From Thioclava dalianensis (GTDB lineage Bacteria > Pseudomonadota > Alphaproteobacteria > Rhodobacterales > Rhodobacteraceae): DNA of 35,348 nucleotides. The stretch is taken from positions 1-35,348 of the forward strand of contig NZ_JHEH01000029.1 in NCBI RefSeq assembly GCF_000715505.1. Reading direction: 5' to 3'. Numbering within the stretch: the first letter of the stretch is position 1; each line of letters opens with the position of its first letter. Made by a program: the position numbers and the translations under genes. Shown piece by piece: positions 25,658-32,805 of the stretch. The notes below the pieces were generated by a model, which worked only from the letters and a program-made list of their open reading frames with translations, had not been told where the DNA came from and searched no databases.

Positions 25658-26566
25658 ATGGTGTTTTCTCTTCTTCGCCGCACGACCGGACTGTCCGCTC
25701 TTGGCCTGACACTCGCCGTTGGGACCAGCCTCGCAGCTCTGCCCGCTCTGGCCGATCAGGCCGCCACGACGGCCACGGACAAGGCAGCCCCTGCCGCCGA
25801 TGCCACGGCGGCTGCGACCCCGGCGCCGCTCAAGACGATCGACGCGCCCGCCCCCGTGCAGGCCACGCTCGACAAGCTGACGAACGGCTCCACCAAGATC
25901 CTCAAAGCTTTTGAGGCGCCCAACGGGTTGATCGGCTTGGCCGTGACCATGGGGCCGCAAAAGAATGCGATCCTCTATGCCACGCCCGATGGCAAATACA
26001 TGATGCAGGGGATGATCTTTGACGCCGACGGGCAGAACCTGACCCAGATCGAAGCCCAGCAAGTGCTGCCCCAGCCCCCGGGCGCGGCCGAGAACTTCGC
26101 CTCGCTCGACAAGACCCACAGCTTTGTCTGGGGCAAAGCCTCGGCCTCCAAAGAGATGTGGATCCTGTTCGATCCCAACTGCATTTATTGCCACAAAACC
26201 TATGAGGCGCTCAAACCCGCCGTCAAAGCGGGTAAGGTAAAGGTGCATGTGATTCAGGCCGGTTTCCTCAAGCAGGACTCGCTGGCCAAGGCCGCCGCGA
26301 TCCTGAGCGCGAAAGACCCGGCTGCCGCCCTTGCCACGGATGAGGAAAAATTCGACGAGGCCAAGGAAGAAGGCGCCATCAAGGGCGATACCTCCAATGC
26401 GGATGCCGTGGCCGAAGTGAAGAAAAACAACGAATGGATGCAAGCCCAAGGCATCGGCGGCACGCCCTACATCCTGTTCAAGGACAGCGATGGCAAGCCG
26501 CAGGAAGTCAAAGGCTACGATTCCGATATCGACGGGCTTCTGGCCAAGATCGGCACTGCCAGCTAA
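25658..26566 (+). CDS. DsbC/DsbG-like periplasmic thiol:disulfide protein
   Basis: A 302-residue secreted thioredoxin-fold protein. Residues 1-32 are a signal peptide (cut near ALA/DQ), ~34-60 are a low-complexity Ala/Thr/Pro linker, ~62-140 resemble the DsbC/G dimerisation domain, and ~155-300 are the thioredoxin domain. That domain has the active-site CIYC (175-178, in FDPNCIYCHK) and the cis-proline loop GGTPYI (267-272). It likely isomerises disulfides or protects thiols in the periplasm; DsbG is the closest idea, from the placement of the domains. A GGAAAA lies upstream of the ATG at 25658. A hairpin terminator follows, so it is probably a single-gene unit. Confidence 0.85.
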   Translation: MVFSLLRRTTGLSALGLTLAVGTSLAALPALADQAATTATDKAAPAADATAAATPAPLKTIDAPAPVQATLDKLTNGSTKILKAFEAPNGLIGLAVTMGPQKNAILYATPDGKYMMQGMIFDADGQNLTQIEAQQVLPQPPGAAENFASLDKTHSFVWGKASASKEMWILFDPNCIYCHKTYEALKPAVKAGKVKVHVIQAGFLKQDSLAKAAAILSAKDPAAALATDEEKFDEAKEEGAIKGDTSNADAVAEVKKNNEWMQAQGIGGTPYILFKDSDGKPQEVKGYDSDIDGLLAKIGTAS

Positions 26567-26587
26567 TCGGCACTGCCTTGAGACAAT

Positions 26588-26623
26588 AAGACCGGGCGGG
26601 CGCGATCCCTGCCCGGTCTTTTT
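26588..26623 (+). terminator. Rho-independent terminator after the DsbG-like gene
   Basis: AAGACCGGGC (26588-26597) and GCCCGGTCTT (26611-26620) form a perfect 10-bp stem followed by TTT. A matching A-rich flank may let it also stop the converging LysR transcript. Confidence 0.85.
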
Positions 26624-26653
26624 CTGTCCAATCGCGCGGAAACCGACGGTCTC

Positions 26654-27520
26654 TCAGACGCCCTCAATCGCCGCCCGCTGCGCACGGATCCCCGCGACGA
26701 GCGCCTGCGCCACCGCCTCCACCCGGCGCGAACCCGCCAGATCCGCATGGGTCACCAGATAGATCGGACGCGCAATCCGAGTGCCATCAGGCAGCGCCGC
26801 GCTCAGCAGGTTCAACCCTGCTGGACGCGCCAGAAAATGCGGCAAGACGGCACAGCCGATCCCGCGCGCAACTGCATCAAGTTGTCCCGCTAAGGTGTTG
26901 ATCCCAAACCATCCCTGATCTTCCGCCCCAAAGGCAAGAGACCAGCTGCGCGGCACGGACATGCTGGCCCCGTCAGTCCAGGTGACATGCCGCGCAGGCC
27001 GCGCGCCGCCGGGCGGGCCATAGAGACCAAACCCCATATCCGCCAGATGCCGCACCTTGAGATTGCCGCTTTCGGGCCGCACCATGCGCAAGGCGAGATC
27101 GGCATCATGGCGGTGCAGATTGACCGTCAGTGTCGAATAGGCCAGCTCCACGCTCAGCCCCGGATTCTCCGCCAGCAACGGCGCCAGCGCGCCCGTGATC
27201 ACGGTGCCGACAAGGCTCTCGATACTGGCGATCCGCACCATCCCCCGGATCTCGTCTTGAGCCCGAGCAGCGATCCGCATCCCCTCCAGCGCGCCCTCCG
27301 CCGCCTCAGCCTGCGCCATCAGCGCGCGCGCCTGATCGGTCGGCAGGTAGCCGCTTTGATGGCGCAGGAAAAGCGGCACGCCAAGCGCCGCCTCCATCCG
27401 CTCGACCCGGCGCGAAATCGTGGCCACGCCAAGCCCGAGACTGCGCGCCGCCGCACTCAAAGTGCCCTCGCGCATCAGCGCAAGATAGATCCGCAGGTCA
27501 TCCCAGTTTAGTCGCTCCAT
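26654..27520 (-). CDS. LysR-family transcriptional regulator
   Basis: A 288-residue regulator. The N-terminal winged helix-turn-helix (1-60) reads DDLRIYLALMREGTLSAAARSLGLGVATISRRVERMEAALGVPLF in two overlapping parts, the family signature. A linker helix leads to an effector-binding domain (~90-285) with GMVRIASIESLVG and the C-terminal LPHFLARPAGL. It is divergent from an EamA exporter gene across a 102-base region that holds a perfect ATGA-N11-TCAT dyad, so control of that exporter is likely. The effector is unknown. Confidence 0.92.
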   Translation of the reverse strand: MERLNWDDLRIYLALMREGTLSAAARSLGLGVATISRRVERMEAALGVPLFLRHQSGYLPTDQARALMAQAEAAEGALEGMRIAARAQDEIRGMVRIASIESLVGTVITGALAPLLAENPGLSVELAYSTLTVNLHRHDADLALRMVRPESGNLKVRHLADMGFGLYGPPGGARPARHVTWTDGASMSVPRSWSLAFGAEDQGWFGINTLAGQLDAVARGIGCAVLPHFLARPAGLNLLSAALPDGTRIARPIYLVTHADLAGSRRVEAVAQALVAGIRAQRAAIEGV

Positions 27521-27532
27521 TCCGCTTTCCGA

Positions 27533-27555
27533 TTATGAAAAATAGGATCTCATAA
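27533..27555. promoter_or_regulatory. LysR-type operator (TTATGA-N11-TCATAA)
   Basis: TTATGA (27533-27538) and its exact reverse complement TCATAA (27550-27555) are 11 bases apart in the lysR/EamA divergent promoter. This fits the T-N11-A rule for LysR-type binding sites. Confidence 0.6.
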
Positions 27556-27622
27556 AACTCTATATATTTCCAAATTTAGATCAACGATCTTCCGACCAGT
27601 GATCCAATCCGGAGCCTCCCCC

Positions 27623-28543
27623 ATGACCGTTCTCTCCCCAACCGCCCCCGCAACCCTCCCGCGTGAAAGCACCGCCTTCGGGCTCAGCGCGCTGGCCGCC
27701 CTGTTCTGGGGTTCGAATTTCGAAGCCACCCGCTTCGTGCTGAACGACCTGCCCCCCTGGACGGCAGCCGCCGGCCGTTTCGCAATTGCCGCAACCGCGA
27801 TCCTGCTCTGGTTGGCGCTTCGCCACGGGATCAACCTGCGCGTCCTGCGCCGAAACTGGCGGGCCTTCGTGACGCTCGGCGTGCTCGGCGTGGCCGGGTT
27901 CAACGCGGCGCTGTTTCTCGGCCTGCAAACCGCAAGCCCGGTGAGCGGCGCGCTGATCATGGCGACCAGCCCGCTGAGCACAAGCCTGATCGATGCGCTG
28001 ATCGAGCGCCGCAGGCCCCGCGCGATTGCATTGCTCGGCATGGTGATTTCGCTGCTTGGCGTGGGCCTCACCGTCGGCGCGTTCAGCGGAACCCATTTCG
28101 CCAGCGGTGACTGGCTGATCCTCGTCGGATCGCTGGGCTGGGCGCTTTACCCGATCGGCTGCCGCCGCTGGGTGCGCGATGCAAGCCCGATCGAGACCGC
28201 GAGCTGGACGATGGTGAGCGGTGCTGTGGCGCTCGCCATCGCGGCCTTTGCCTTCGAGCAGCCGCTGCACGGTCTTGCCACGGCCTCGAGCGCGACGTGG
28301 GAGGCGCTGATCTGGATGGCGCTGGCAGGCTCGGTGCTGGCCTATCTCTTCTGGCAAACCGGCATCGCGCGACGCGGCCCGGGCCCGACCTCGATCCTGT
28401 TCAACCTCGTGCCGGTCTCGGCGCTGGTGATCGCGGCTGCGTTTGGCGAGATCCCGAATGCCTCGCAACTCGCGGGCGTCGCCGTGGCGATCTTCGGTGT
28501 GCTGCTGGCCAGCGGACGGCTGCGCCTGCCACACCGCGCTTAA
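27623..28543 (+). CDS. EamA/DMT-superfamily exporter
   Basis: A 306-residue inner-membrane transporter with about ten helices arranged as two EamA repeats. The first is ALAALFWGSNFEATRFVL...PWTAAAGRFAIAA; the second is GDWLILVGSLGWALYPIG...LAGSVLAYLFWQTGIARRGPGPTSILFNLVPVSALV. Such proteins export amino acids or metabolites, but the substrate is not visible. The ATG at 27623 has GGAG eight bases before it. It is divergently paired with the LysR gene, which probably regulates it. Its stop overlaps the stop of tag on the other strand by sharing TTAA. Confidence 0.9.
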   Translation: MTVLSPTAPATLPRESTAFGLSALAALFWGSNFEATRFVLNDLPPWTAAAGRFAIAATAILLWLALRHGINLRVLRRNWRAFVTLGVLGVAGFNAALFLGLQTASPVSGALIMATSPLSTSLIDALIERRRPRAIALLGMVISLLGVGLTVGAFSGTHFASGDWLILVGSLGWALYPIGCRRWVRDASPIETASWTMVSGAVALAIAAFAFEQPLHGLATASSATWEALIWMALAGSVLAYLFWQTGIARRGPGPTSILFNLVPVSALVIAAAFGEIPNASQLAGVAVAIFGVLLASGRLRLPHRA

Positions 28544-29145
28544 GGGGCCATGAACCGCGCGCGCGCCGCCTCGGCGCGCGCGCGATGCGCACAGCCCGGC
28601 ATGTGATCATTGACCATCCCCATCGCCTGCATGAACGCATAGATCGTTGTGGGGCCGACAAATTTCCAACCATCCTTGCGCAACGCCTTGGACAGGCGCT
28701 CAGACGCGGGCGTCTTGGCAGGGATCTCCCCCGGCGGATGCTCGGGCACCTCGGGCGCAAAGGACCAGATCCAACGTGCAAGCGAGCCCTCACGCGCCAC
28801 CGCCACCTGCGCCCGAGCGGCATTGTTGATCACAGCCTCGATCTTGCCGCGATGACGCACGATCCCCGCATCGCCCAGCAACCGCGCCACATCCTGAGGC
28901 CCATAGCCCGCCACGATGTTGAAATCGAACCCGTCAAACCCTGCGCGGAAATTCTCGCGCTTGGCCAGAATGGTGCGCCAACTCAAGCCCGCCTGAAACC
29001 CTTCGAGCGACAGCTTCTCGAAAAGCCTGATATCATCGGCCACAGGATAGCCCCACTCAGTGTCATGATAGGCCAGATAGGGCTCCCATCCCGCGCACCA
29101 GAAACAGCGCGCCTGCCCGTCGGGCCCGGTGAAGATCTTTGCCAT
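28540..29145 (-). CDS. tag: DNA-3-methyladenine glycosylase I
   Basis: A 201-residue base-excision enzyme that removes 3-methyladenine from alkylated DNA. Start MAKIFTGPDGQARCFWC at 29145 has GGAGG five bases upstream. The zinc-site residues Cys14 (or Cys17), His27 (AYHDTEWG), His181 and Cys185 (DHMPGC) match the Tag zinc snap. Glu48 in SLEGFQAGLSW is the conserved base-recognition Glu. KFVGPTTIYAFMQAMGMVNDH is highly typical. It lies downstream of the TRAP genes but behind strong hairpins, so it is likely expressed on its own. Confidence 0.95.
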   Translation of the reverse strand: MAKIFTGPDGQARCFWCAGWEPYLAYHDTEWGYPVADDIRLFEKLSLEGFQAGLSWRTILAKRENFRAGFDGFDFNIVAGYGPQDVARLLGDAGIVRHRGKIEAVINNAARAQVAVAREGSLARWIWSFAPEVPEHPPGEIPAKTPASERLSKALRKDGWKFVGPTTIYAFMQAMGMVNDHMPGCAHRARAEAARARFMAP

Positions 29146-29198
29146 GCCGCCTCCGCTCTGCAACACCCCATAATGGCCCGGCCCGCGGACAGAGAAAA

Positions 29199-29213
29199 GG
29201 GGGCTCTGCCCCC
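29199..29213. other. Short GC hairpin in the tag-dctM gap
   Basis: GGGGGC (29199-29204) and GCCCCC (29208-29213) pair around TCT. Together with the elements at 29235-29300 it forms one composite intergenic element of a Rhodobacteraceae-like kind. Confidence 0.5.
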
Positions 29214-29234
29214 TCTTCGGCTGCGCCGAATTCA

Positions 29235-29300
29235 CCCCCGAGGTATTTGCATCAAGATGAAAGGGACGCCTCATTCATCTTGGCCCAAATACCTAACCCC
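29235..29300. repeat. Inverted pair of the dispersed TATTT-CAAGATGAA element (large hairpin)
   Basis: Copy A (29235-29264) contains GGTATTTG-CAT-CAAGATGAA; copy B on the other strand (29274-29300) contains the same GGTATTTG and CAAGATGAA blocks. They can fold as an 8-bp and a 9-bp stem separated by a 3x3 internal loop. A third, diverged copy lies at 14005-14039. Confidence 0.7.
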
Positions 29301-29328
29301 AGGTGGCCAAAGCGCCCCGTTATGGCAA

Positions 29329-29349
29329 GAGGGGGGCGATGCCCCCCTC
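29329..29349. terminator. Strong GC hairpin after dctM
   Basis: GAGGGGGGC (29329-29337) and GCCCCCCTC (29341-29349) form a perfect 9-bp stem around GAT, just beyond the dctM stop. There is only a short T stretch on the minus strand, so termination may be inefficient or factor-assisted. Confidence 0.55.
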
Positions 29350-29354
29350 CTTCT

Positions 29355-30743
29355 TTATTTCACCACCGTCTCTGGTCCCATCGTGGAGTTTGGCAACCAT
29401 GTCGAGAGGAAGGGTACATATGTCACCAAGATCAGGAACACGAAGAGCACCGCGAGGAAGGGCAGCGCCGCGCGGACCACGCGCATGATCGGCATGCCCG
29501 CCACGCCAGAGGTCACGAAGAGGTTGAGCCCCACAGGTGGCGTGATCATACCGATCTCCATGTTCACCACCATGATGATGCCCAGATGGATCGGATCGAC
29601 CCCCAGCTGCATCGCAATCGGGAAGACCAGCGGCGCCACGATCAGGATCAGCCCCGAGGGTTCCATGAACTGTCCACCGATCAGCAAGATCACGTTGACG
29701 ATCACAAGGAACATGATCTTACCCAGCCCCGCGCCGATCAGGGCCTCGGTGATCTTTTGCGGGATCTGCTCATCGGTGAGCACGTGTTTGAGGATCAGCG
29801 CGTTGGCGATGATGAACATCAGCGTGATGGTCAGCTTACCGGCCTCGAACAGCGTGTCGCGGGTGGCTTTGTGAAAGAACACTTCAAGGATCGCCTGCGG
29901 CCGTTTGCGCAGCGAGAGCTTGGTCTCGCCCTGATCGAGCGGGCCCATGTCGCGATAGATGAAGTTTGCCACGATCCACGCATAGACGGCAGCGACGGCA
30001 GCGGCTTCGGTCGGGGTAAAGATACCACCGGTGATGCCCGGGATGCCGTAGAGACCGACCATGATGATCACGATCAGCATCAGCCCCCAGAACGCGTCGC
30101 GGAAGCTCGCCCAGATCTCGCCCCAGCCCTGCCACTCACCGCGCGGCAAATTCTTGCGGATCGCGATGAACAGGATCGTGGCCATCAGCATCGCACCGGC
30201 CAGCAGACCCGGAATGACGCCTGCGAGGAACATCCGCCCCACCGACACGTCGGTCGCCGACGCATAGACCACCATCACGATCGAGGGCGGGATCAGGATG
30301 CCCAGCGTGCCTGCGTTACAGATCACGCCTGCGGCGAAATCCTTGGAGTAGCCGACCTGACGCATCGCTGCGATCACGATCGAGCCGATGGCGACCACGG
30401 TGGCCGGGCTCGACCCCGACAGCGCGGCAAAGAGCATACAGGCAAACACGCCCGCAATCGCCAGACCACCCGGAAGGTGCCCGACACAGGCGATGGCAAA
30501 ACGGATGATCCGCTGCGCAACCCCACCCGTTGACATGAAGGAGGAGGCGAGGATGAAGAACGGAATCGCCAGCAGCGTCGCGTGATTGTCCATCGCGTCG
30601 TAGAGCGACTGTGCGATGCCTGCGAGCGAGGTATCCGAGAACACCAGCAGGAACAGCGTCGAGGCCAGGCCGAGCGAGATTGCAATCGGCACGCCCACGA
30701 GCATGAATCCGATCACCATGACGAAAAGCAGAAGGATGTCCAT
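29355..30743 (-). CDS. dctM: TRAP transporter large permease (DctM-type)
   Basis: A 462-residue inner-membrane protein with about 12-14 helices, the ion-coupled permease of a tripartite ATP-independent periplasmic transporter. It begins MDILLLFVMVIGFMLVGVPIAISLG. Family motifs include FFILASSFMSTGGVAQRI, GSSPATVVAIGSIVIAAM (Na+ and substrate site area), GILIPPSIVMVVYA, a second GMITPPVGLNLFV and FMEPSGLILIVAPL. Uptake is driven by a sodium or proton gradient; the ligand is set by DctP. The ATG at 30743 lies three bases after the dctQ stop with AAGGA inside dctQ, so the two are coupled. Confidence 0.95.
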   Translation of the reverse strand: MDILLLFVMVIGFMLVGVPIAISLGLASTLFLLVFSDTSLAGIAQSLYDAMDNHATLLAIPFFILASSFMSTGGVAQRIIRFAIACVGHLPGGLAIAGVFACMLFAALSGSSPATVVAIGSIVIAAMRQVGYSKDFAAGVICNAGTLGILIPPSIVMVVYASATDVSVGRMFLAGVIPGLLAGAMLMATILFIAIRKNLPRGEWQGWGEIWASFRDAFWGLMLIVIIMVGLYGIPGITGGIFTPTEAAAVAAVYAWIVANFIYRDMGPLDQGETKLSLRKRPQAILEVFFHKATRDTLFEAGKLTITLMFIIANALILKHVLTDEQIPQKITEALIGAGLGKIMFLVIVNVILLIGGQFMEPSGLILIVAPLVFPIAMQLGVDPIHLGIIMVVNMEIGMITPPVGLNLFVTSGVAGMPIMRVVRAALPFLAVLFVFLILVTYVPFLSTWLPNSTMGPETVVK

Positions 30744-30746
30744 GGC

Positions 30747-31430
30747 TCACCTGTCCTTGTTCATATGGGCCACGTCGGCGATCTGGTCCTCAGCCTCGTG
30801 GCTGACAATCAGGGCCGTACGGGTGCCGCGCGCCACGCCAATCGCGGCTTGGATGCAGCGGATCAGCAGCAAGGCGACGCCAATCGGCAAGATCAGATAG
30901 GGCAAGAAGCGTGGCAGCTTGTCATAGGCATCGCCCTGATTGACGAGATTGCCCAGCCAGACGGCGAGCCAATGCGCAATCGGGATCTGATCCGTCTGAT
31001 AAAAGGCCCGGTCGCGGGTCGCTTCAAACCCGGTCGGGAACCAGCGCCCGCTGGTCTGATCGAGACCGGCAAAGGGGGCCCAGTAGTCCCACGCCCCCTT
31101 GAGCAGCAACACCGCGTAGAGAATGCAAAGTGCTGCGGCAAACAGGCTGAGCGCCTTGCGCGGACCGGGCCGCAGCATGTTGACGATCGCATCCACGCCC
31201 AGATGCGCCGTGACCTTGACCGCGTAGGACATGCCCAGCAGCACCAGCCAGGCGAAAAGGATCAGCGTGACTTCCAGCCCCCAGATCAATGAGTCGTTGA
31301 AGAGGTAGCGCAGAAGGACGTTGATGAAGGTGATCGCGGTCATCAAGCCGAGGATCAGCGCGATCGCGCCCTCCTCGAAGTGATGGATCGCGCGCGACAA
31401 GCGGGTGCGCGGCTCATATCGCTGCGTCAT
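30747..31430 (-). CDS. dctQ: TRAP transporter small permease (DctQ-type)
   Basis: A 227-residue membrane protein with four helices (about 20-42, 50-72, 90-112 and 175-200). The motif GLMTAITFINVLLRYLFNDSLIWGLEVTLILFAWLVLLG, given here as overlapping family segments, is the DctQ hallmark, followed by HLGVDAIVNMLRPGPRKAL. It supports DctM and contacts the loaded binding protein. It has a longer loop between helices 3 and 4 than many DctQs (about 115-170). GGAGAG precedes the ATG. Two stem-loops separate it from dctP upstream. Confidence 0.93.
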   Translation of the reverse strand: MTQRYEPRTRLSRAIHHFEEGAIALILGLMTAITFINVLLRYLFNDSLIWGLEVTLILFAWLVLLGMSYAVKVTAHLGVDAIVNMLRPGPRKALSLFAAALCILYAVLLLKGAWDYWAPFAGLDQTSGRWFPTGFEATRDRAFYQTDQIPIAHWLAVWLGNLVNQGDAYDKLPRFLPYLILPIGVALLLIRCIQAAIGVARGTRTALIVSHEAEDQIADVAHMNKDR

Positions 31431-31467
31431 GGCTCTCTCCGATGGCGGCTGGGGCTTGGGTTAAGAG

Positions 31468-31491
31468 GGCGCGCCAGATCTCGGGCGCGCC
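31468..31491 (-). other. Stem-loop in the dctP-dctQ gap (dctQ-proximal)
   Basis: Two copies of the self-complementary GGCGCGCC (31468-31475 and 31484-31491) flank an eight-base loop that itself contains AGATCT. No T-run follows. Confidence 0.6.
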
Positions 31492-31499
31492 GCAGGTTG

Positions 31500-31534
31500 C
31501 TCTGGGCGCAGAGGCAATCGCTCTGCGCCCAGAG
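31500..31534 (-). other. Strong stem-loop directly after dctP
   Basis: CTCTGGGCGCAGAG (31500-31513) and CTCTGCGCCCAGAG (31521-31534) form a perfect 14-bp stem with a seven-base loop, 12 bases after the dctP stop. Without a T-run it is likelier to protect the dctP message from 3' decay than to end transcription fully. Confidence 0.75.
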
Positions 31535-31546
31535 GCATGGTCGAGA

Positions 31547-32557
31547 TCAGTTCTTGGCGTTGATCGCCTGAGCTGCGTCGATATTCTCTTGACCCACATC
31601 GTCGGTGAACTGAGCCCAGACCGGCTTCATCACGTCGACCCATTGCTGGCGCTGCTCGGGCGTCAGCTCGCGGATCACGCCGCCTGCATCGAGGATCGCC
31701 TGACGCGATTGGGCCTCGACGTCGTTGATCGCGGCGTTGCGCTCTTTGGTGACGCCATCGAGGATCGATTTGAGCTGATCGCGCACAGCCGGATCAAGGC
31801 TCTGCCACCAGTCGACCGAGGTCACGACCATATAGTCAAGCAGGCCGTGGTTGGTCTCGGTGGTGCCGTCCTGCACCTCGTAGAACTTCTGGCCGTAGAT
31901 GTTGGACCAAGTGTTCTCCTGACCGTCAACCACGCCCGTCTGCAGCGCACCGTAGACTTCCGAGAAAGCCATCGGCTGCGGGCTTGCCCCCAGTGCTTTC
32001 ATCTGAGCGATCAGCACGTCGGAGGGCTGCACGCGGAATTTCAGGCCTTTGGCGTCAGACGGCAGGATCAGCGGCTTGTTGGCCGAGAACTGCTTTAGAC
32101 CGGAATGCCAGAAATCGAGCCCTTGCAGGCCGCGACGCACCATTGCGTCCTTCATCTTCTGGCCGACCGGGGAGTTTTGGAATTCGTCCACCGCTTCCAT
32201 GTTTTTGAACATGAAGGGCAAGTCGAAGATCCGGTAAACCTTGGTGAAGGTCTCGAATTTCGACAGGCTGGGCGCGGCCATCTGCACGTCGCCCTGCAGC
32301 ATCGCCTCAAGCACCTGATCATCGTTGTAGAGCGTCGAGTTCGGGAACAGCTCGACACAGGCCTTGCCGTCCATCTCTTCGTTCACGCGCTTGGCAAACA
32401 GAGCCGCTGCGATCCCCTTGGGGTGCTTGTCCATGTTGGTGACGAAGCTGAACTTGATGACCATCTCGCCGGGGTCGCATTTCGTCGGATCGGCCGATGC
32501 GATCGTAGCCGTTGCCAACAGTGCGAGCGCCGAGACGGCGGCAGTGAGTTTCTTCAT
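31547..32557 (-). CDS. dctP: TRAP transporter substrate-binding protein (DctP family)
   Basis: A 336-residue periplasmic protein with a signal peptide (1-22, cut near ASA/DP). KFSFVTNMDKHPKGIAAALF opens the fold. Arg175 in GLKFRVQPSD is the conserved carboxylate-binding arginine of TRAP proteins, and Asn215 lies in VDGQENTWSNIYGQKFYEVQ. ALGASPQPMAFSEVYGALQTG is also typical. A carboxylate-bearing ligand is therefore likely; C4-dicarboxylate is the default but not proven. The start at 32557 has GGGAGGA upstream. It is first in the dctP-dctQ-dctM operon, and the hairpins after it would favour the high binding-protein level such systems need. Confidence 0.94.
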   Translation of the reverse strand: MKKLTAAVSALALLATATIASADPTKCDPGEMVIKFSFVTNMDKHPKGIAAALFAKRVNEEMDGKACVELFPNSTLYNDDQVLEAMLQGDVQMAAPSLSKFETFTKVYRIFDLPFMFKNMEAVDEFQNSPVGQKMKDAMVRRGLQGLDFWHSGLKQFSANKPLILPSDAKGLKFRVQPSDVLIAQMKALGASPQPMAFSEVYGALQTGVVDGQENTWSNIYGQKFYEVQDGTTETNHGLLDYMVVTSVDWWQSLDPAVRDQLKSILDGVTKERNAAINDVEAQSRQAILDAGGVIRELTPEQRQQWVDVMKPVWAQFTDDVGQENIDAAQAINAKN

Positions 32558-32631
32558 GATGTCCTCCCAGACTGTAGTATGCGCCGGTCCTCTCCGACAC
32601 TTGCCAGCAGCATTCCGCGCATCTGCATTTC

Positions 32632-32650
32632 GTTCAACAGTTTCGTGAAC
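32632..32650. promoter_or_regulatory. Inverted repeat GTTCA-N9-TGAAC upstream of dctP
   Basis: GTTCA (32632-32636) and TGAAC (32646-32650) are exact reverse complements nine bases apart, immediately next to the longer palindrome. It could be a second regulator site or part of the same one. Confidence 0.3.
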
Positions 32651-32654
32651 CCCA

Positions 32655-32676
32655 TGTGAAAAACATGTTTTTAACA
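32655..32676. promoter_or_regulatory. Near-perfect palindrome upstream of dctP (candidate operator)
   Basis: The core AAAAACATGTTTTT (32659-32672) is a perfect 14-bp palindrome. With one mismatch it extends three more pairs each side (TGT and ACA). It lies about 100 bases before dctP in the AT-rich promoter zone. Confidence 0.5.
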
Positions 32677-32729
32677 AGAATTTCAGATAGATAGGGAATC
32701 ACCCGGCGCGTCACCGATTCGCAGGCGTG

Positions 32730-32771
32730 CGAAAACCCGCACAGCACCCAGCACCGCTGTGCGGGTTTTCG
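32730..32771. terminator. 16-bp-stem terminator after dnaE2
   Basis: CGAAAACCCGCACAGC (32730-32745) pairs perfectly with GCTGTGCGGGTTTTCG (32756-32771) around a ten-base loop. The minus-strand 3' arm ends in TTTT, suiting the dnaE2 stop at 32806. It also shields the dctP promoter. Confidence 0.8.
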
Positions 32772-32805
32772 CCCGGCGCGAGGGCCCGACCCCGGTCCGC
32801 GCGGA

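Noticed and set aside
28297-30533. Two long plus-strand frames (28297-29874 and 29139-30533) across tag and dctM
   Set aside because: They run over tag and dctM on the opposite strand and across hairpin-rich intergenic DNA; His/Asp-rich translations show no family similarity.
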